A stretch of 62,625 nucleotides of DNA from assembly GCA_964605775.1 (NCBI GenBank), contig CAZSDU010000015.1, positions 1-62,625 on the forward strand, given 5' to 3'. The stretch's first letter is position 1, and each line of letters starts with the position of its first letter. Shown here one piece after another: positions 61,837-62,625 of this stretch. The notes below the pieces were generated by a model. It searched no databases, was not told the DNA's origin, and worked only from the letters and a program-made list of their open reading frames with translations. Origin of the DNA: CAZSDU01 sp964605775 (GTDB taxonomy: Bacteria; Bacteroidota; Bacteroidia; Bacteroidales; FEN-979). The position numbers and the translations under genes are program-made.

Positions 61837-62625
61837 CTAATGCTTGATGATCAGCTTACAAAGGAAGTTTTCCAGGCGTATCAAATAAAGCCCCTGAGGG
61901 AAACCGGTGGTTGTGATCCTGGCGGGAAGACTTAACTTGTGATTAAAAACGGTTTGGCCAAAAGAATTATAGATTTGGCAGGGATGAAATCTTGCTGTAC
62001 TCCCGATATCGGGAGTGGAAAAACAGATGTTTATTTGGTGATCCGCGGGATTCGGATAGACAAGCAAGGAGTTTTTATCTGTTTTCTCCTGATCATTGAT
62101 ACCGGGATGTATCTTTTTACTGAAGTACTTGAGGCCTCCTGCAAAATTTCCATTGATCAGATCAAAAAACGAGGGATCGCTCAGGTGAGAAAGGCTGGCT
62201 GAACTTCTCCACCCATCGCAAAAGGAATTTTCAGGAATCCCGATCAGGGAAAAAAGGGAATCGGAAGCCGTGAATCTGTCCTGAAGGTGGGCGTCTATAT
62301 TGTTGTAAAAGTGAATTTTGCCTTCTTCACATCCTACTATCAACAAGGTGTTTTGCTCCTGATCCCGGAAAAAAAACGGGGTGCTATACCCGTCATAAGA
62401 AACAGCATAATTGGTGACATTTACTTTCCCCAGGCTGTCGGTGACCAGGGTATAAACCGGATTTGTCAGGCTTCCCGTATTCCGGTAATAATTCAGGTTT
62501 CCGTTTCTTTCCCCGATGATGAGATCGGGCAGACCGTCACGGTCGAGATCAAATATCTGGGGAGCGCTGTAATCCCCCACATCAATCTGTTTGTAATTCC
62601 ATTGAGGGGGGCCAAAGGAGGGGGG
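61837..62625 (-). CDS. T9SS-sorted FG-GAP/VCBS repeat protein (5' partial)
   Basis: The frame is open to the window edge, so only the last ~262 codons of a larger protein are seen. The N-terminal part shown has an FG-GAP/VCBS calcium-loop repeat (IFDLDRDGLPDLIIGERNGNL and nearby YYRNTGS). The C-terminal ~80 residues are a type IX secretion sorting domain (LLVYPNPADHQINI ... GFPQGLYLIRL ... KLIIKH). It is thus secreted and probably anchored on the cell surface. A GTG at 62580 is not the true start. Confidence 0.88.
   Translation of the reverse strand, partial: PPSFGPPQWNYKQIDVGDYSAPQIFDLDRDGLPDLIIGERNGNLNYYRNTGSLTNPVYTLVTDSLGKVNVTNYAVSYDGYSTPFFFRDQEQNTLLIVGCEEGKIHFYNNIDAHLQDRFTASDSLFSLIGIPENSFCDGWRSSASLSHLSDPSFFDLINGNFAGGLKYFSKKIHPGINDQEKTDKNSLLVYPNPADHQINICFSTPDIGSTARFHPCQIYNSFGQTVFNHKLSLPARITTTGFPQGLYLIRLENFLCKLIIKH

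Noticed and set aside
62595..62625. G-rich run at the window end as another palindromic insert
   Set aside because: It reads in frame as part of the FG-GAP protein (FGPPQWNYKQID) and has no matching inverted arm within the window.
1..62625. tRNA, rRNA, riboswitch and CRISPR candidates
   Set aside because: All gaps were read; they are short and filled by repeats or AT-rich leaders, and no cloverleaf or conserved riboswitch core was recognised by eye.

Overview
The window reads as chromosomal DNA of an uncultured, gliding or type IX secreting member of the Bacteroidota, probably Bacteroidales-like. The reasons are a PorT-like barrel, a GldB lipoprotein, a type IX sorting tail on the last gene, small proteins typical of the phylum (DUF2795, DUF3822), promoter boxes of the TAnnTTTG type, and few Shine-Dalgarno sequences. 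MurE carries the DNPR motif of meso-diaminopimelate enzymes. I found no rRNA, tRNA, CRISPR array, prophage or complete insertion sequence. No gene-free stretch exceeds about 300 bases.

Layout. 1-3.1 kb: an AT-rich block with an orphan LuxR-type regulator, a secreted CxxC protein and two related small secreted cysteine proteins. Two diverged direct repeats resembling an insertion sequence end lie at its edges. 3.2-12.1 kb: DUF2795, cobalamin adenosyltransferase, GTP-type PEP carboxykinase, aspartate aminotransferase, GNAT, AlkD and AlaRS. 12.3-15.5 kb: M23 peptidase, MerR regulator, alkyltransferase-like protein, Mrp and a NifU-like protein. 15.7-20.7 kb: RsmD, DUF3822, a DUF4010/MgtC-like membrane protein, a lone HsdR N-terminal nuclease domain, AMP nucleosidase and HolA. 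20.7-30 kb: two acyl-CoA ligases, an SDR, PurL and TrxB. 30-35.6 kb: a sensor kinase/regulator pair, a porin-Amt ammonium pair and a secreted nuclease. 35.7-46.6 kb: NadE, a PorT-like barrel, GldB, YifB/ComM, a UbiA prenyltransferase, a methyltransferase, and an operon with an ABC ATPase, a sugar kinase, a geranylgeranyl-reductase-like enzyme and an SDR. 46.5-61.7 kb: the division and cell wall (dcw) cluster, read right to left from mraZ to ftsZ and yqeY. 61.8 kb to the end: the C-terminal part of a T9SS-sorted FG-GAP protein.

The dcw cluster is canonical (mraZ-rsmH-ftsL-ftsI-murE-mraY-murD-ftsW-murG-murC-ftsQ-ftsA-ftsZ), with a three-unit 10-bp MraZ operator in front of mraZ. The exception is murD, which keeps only its last 184 codons. 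Its UDP-binding and ATPase domains are absent between mraY and ftsW. This is either a real deletion or an assembly collapse, and it is the most checkable anomaly here.

The second theme is repeat DNA. At least fifteen places carry short degenerate tandem repeats of 7 bp, or sometimes 8 bp, each with its own unit sequence. They cluster at gene ends, where they supply stop codons. One holds the gldB start, one supplies a promoter-like box, and one sits in frame inside purL. GC-rich palindromic inserts lie in frame in alaS and nadE, and a probable insert in the reductase gene shares an exact 19-mer with an intergenic palindrome. These look like non-autonomous small repeats that tolerate or target coding DNA.
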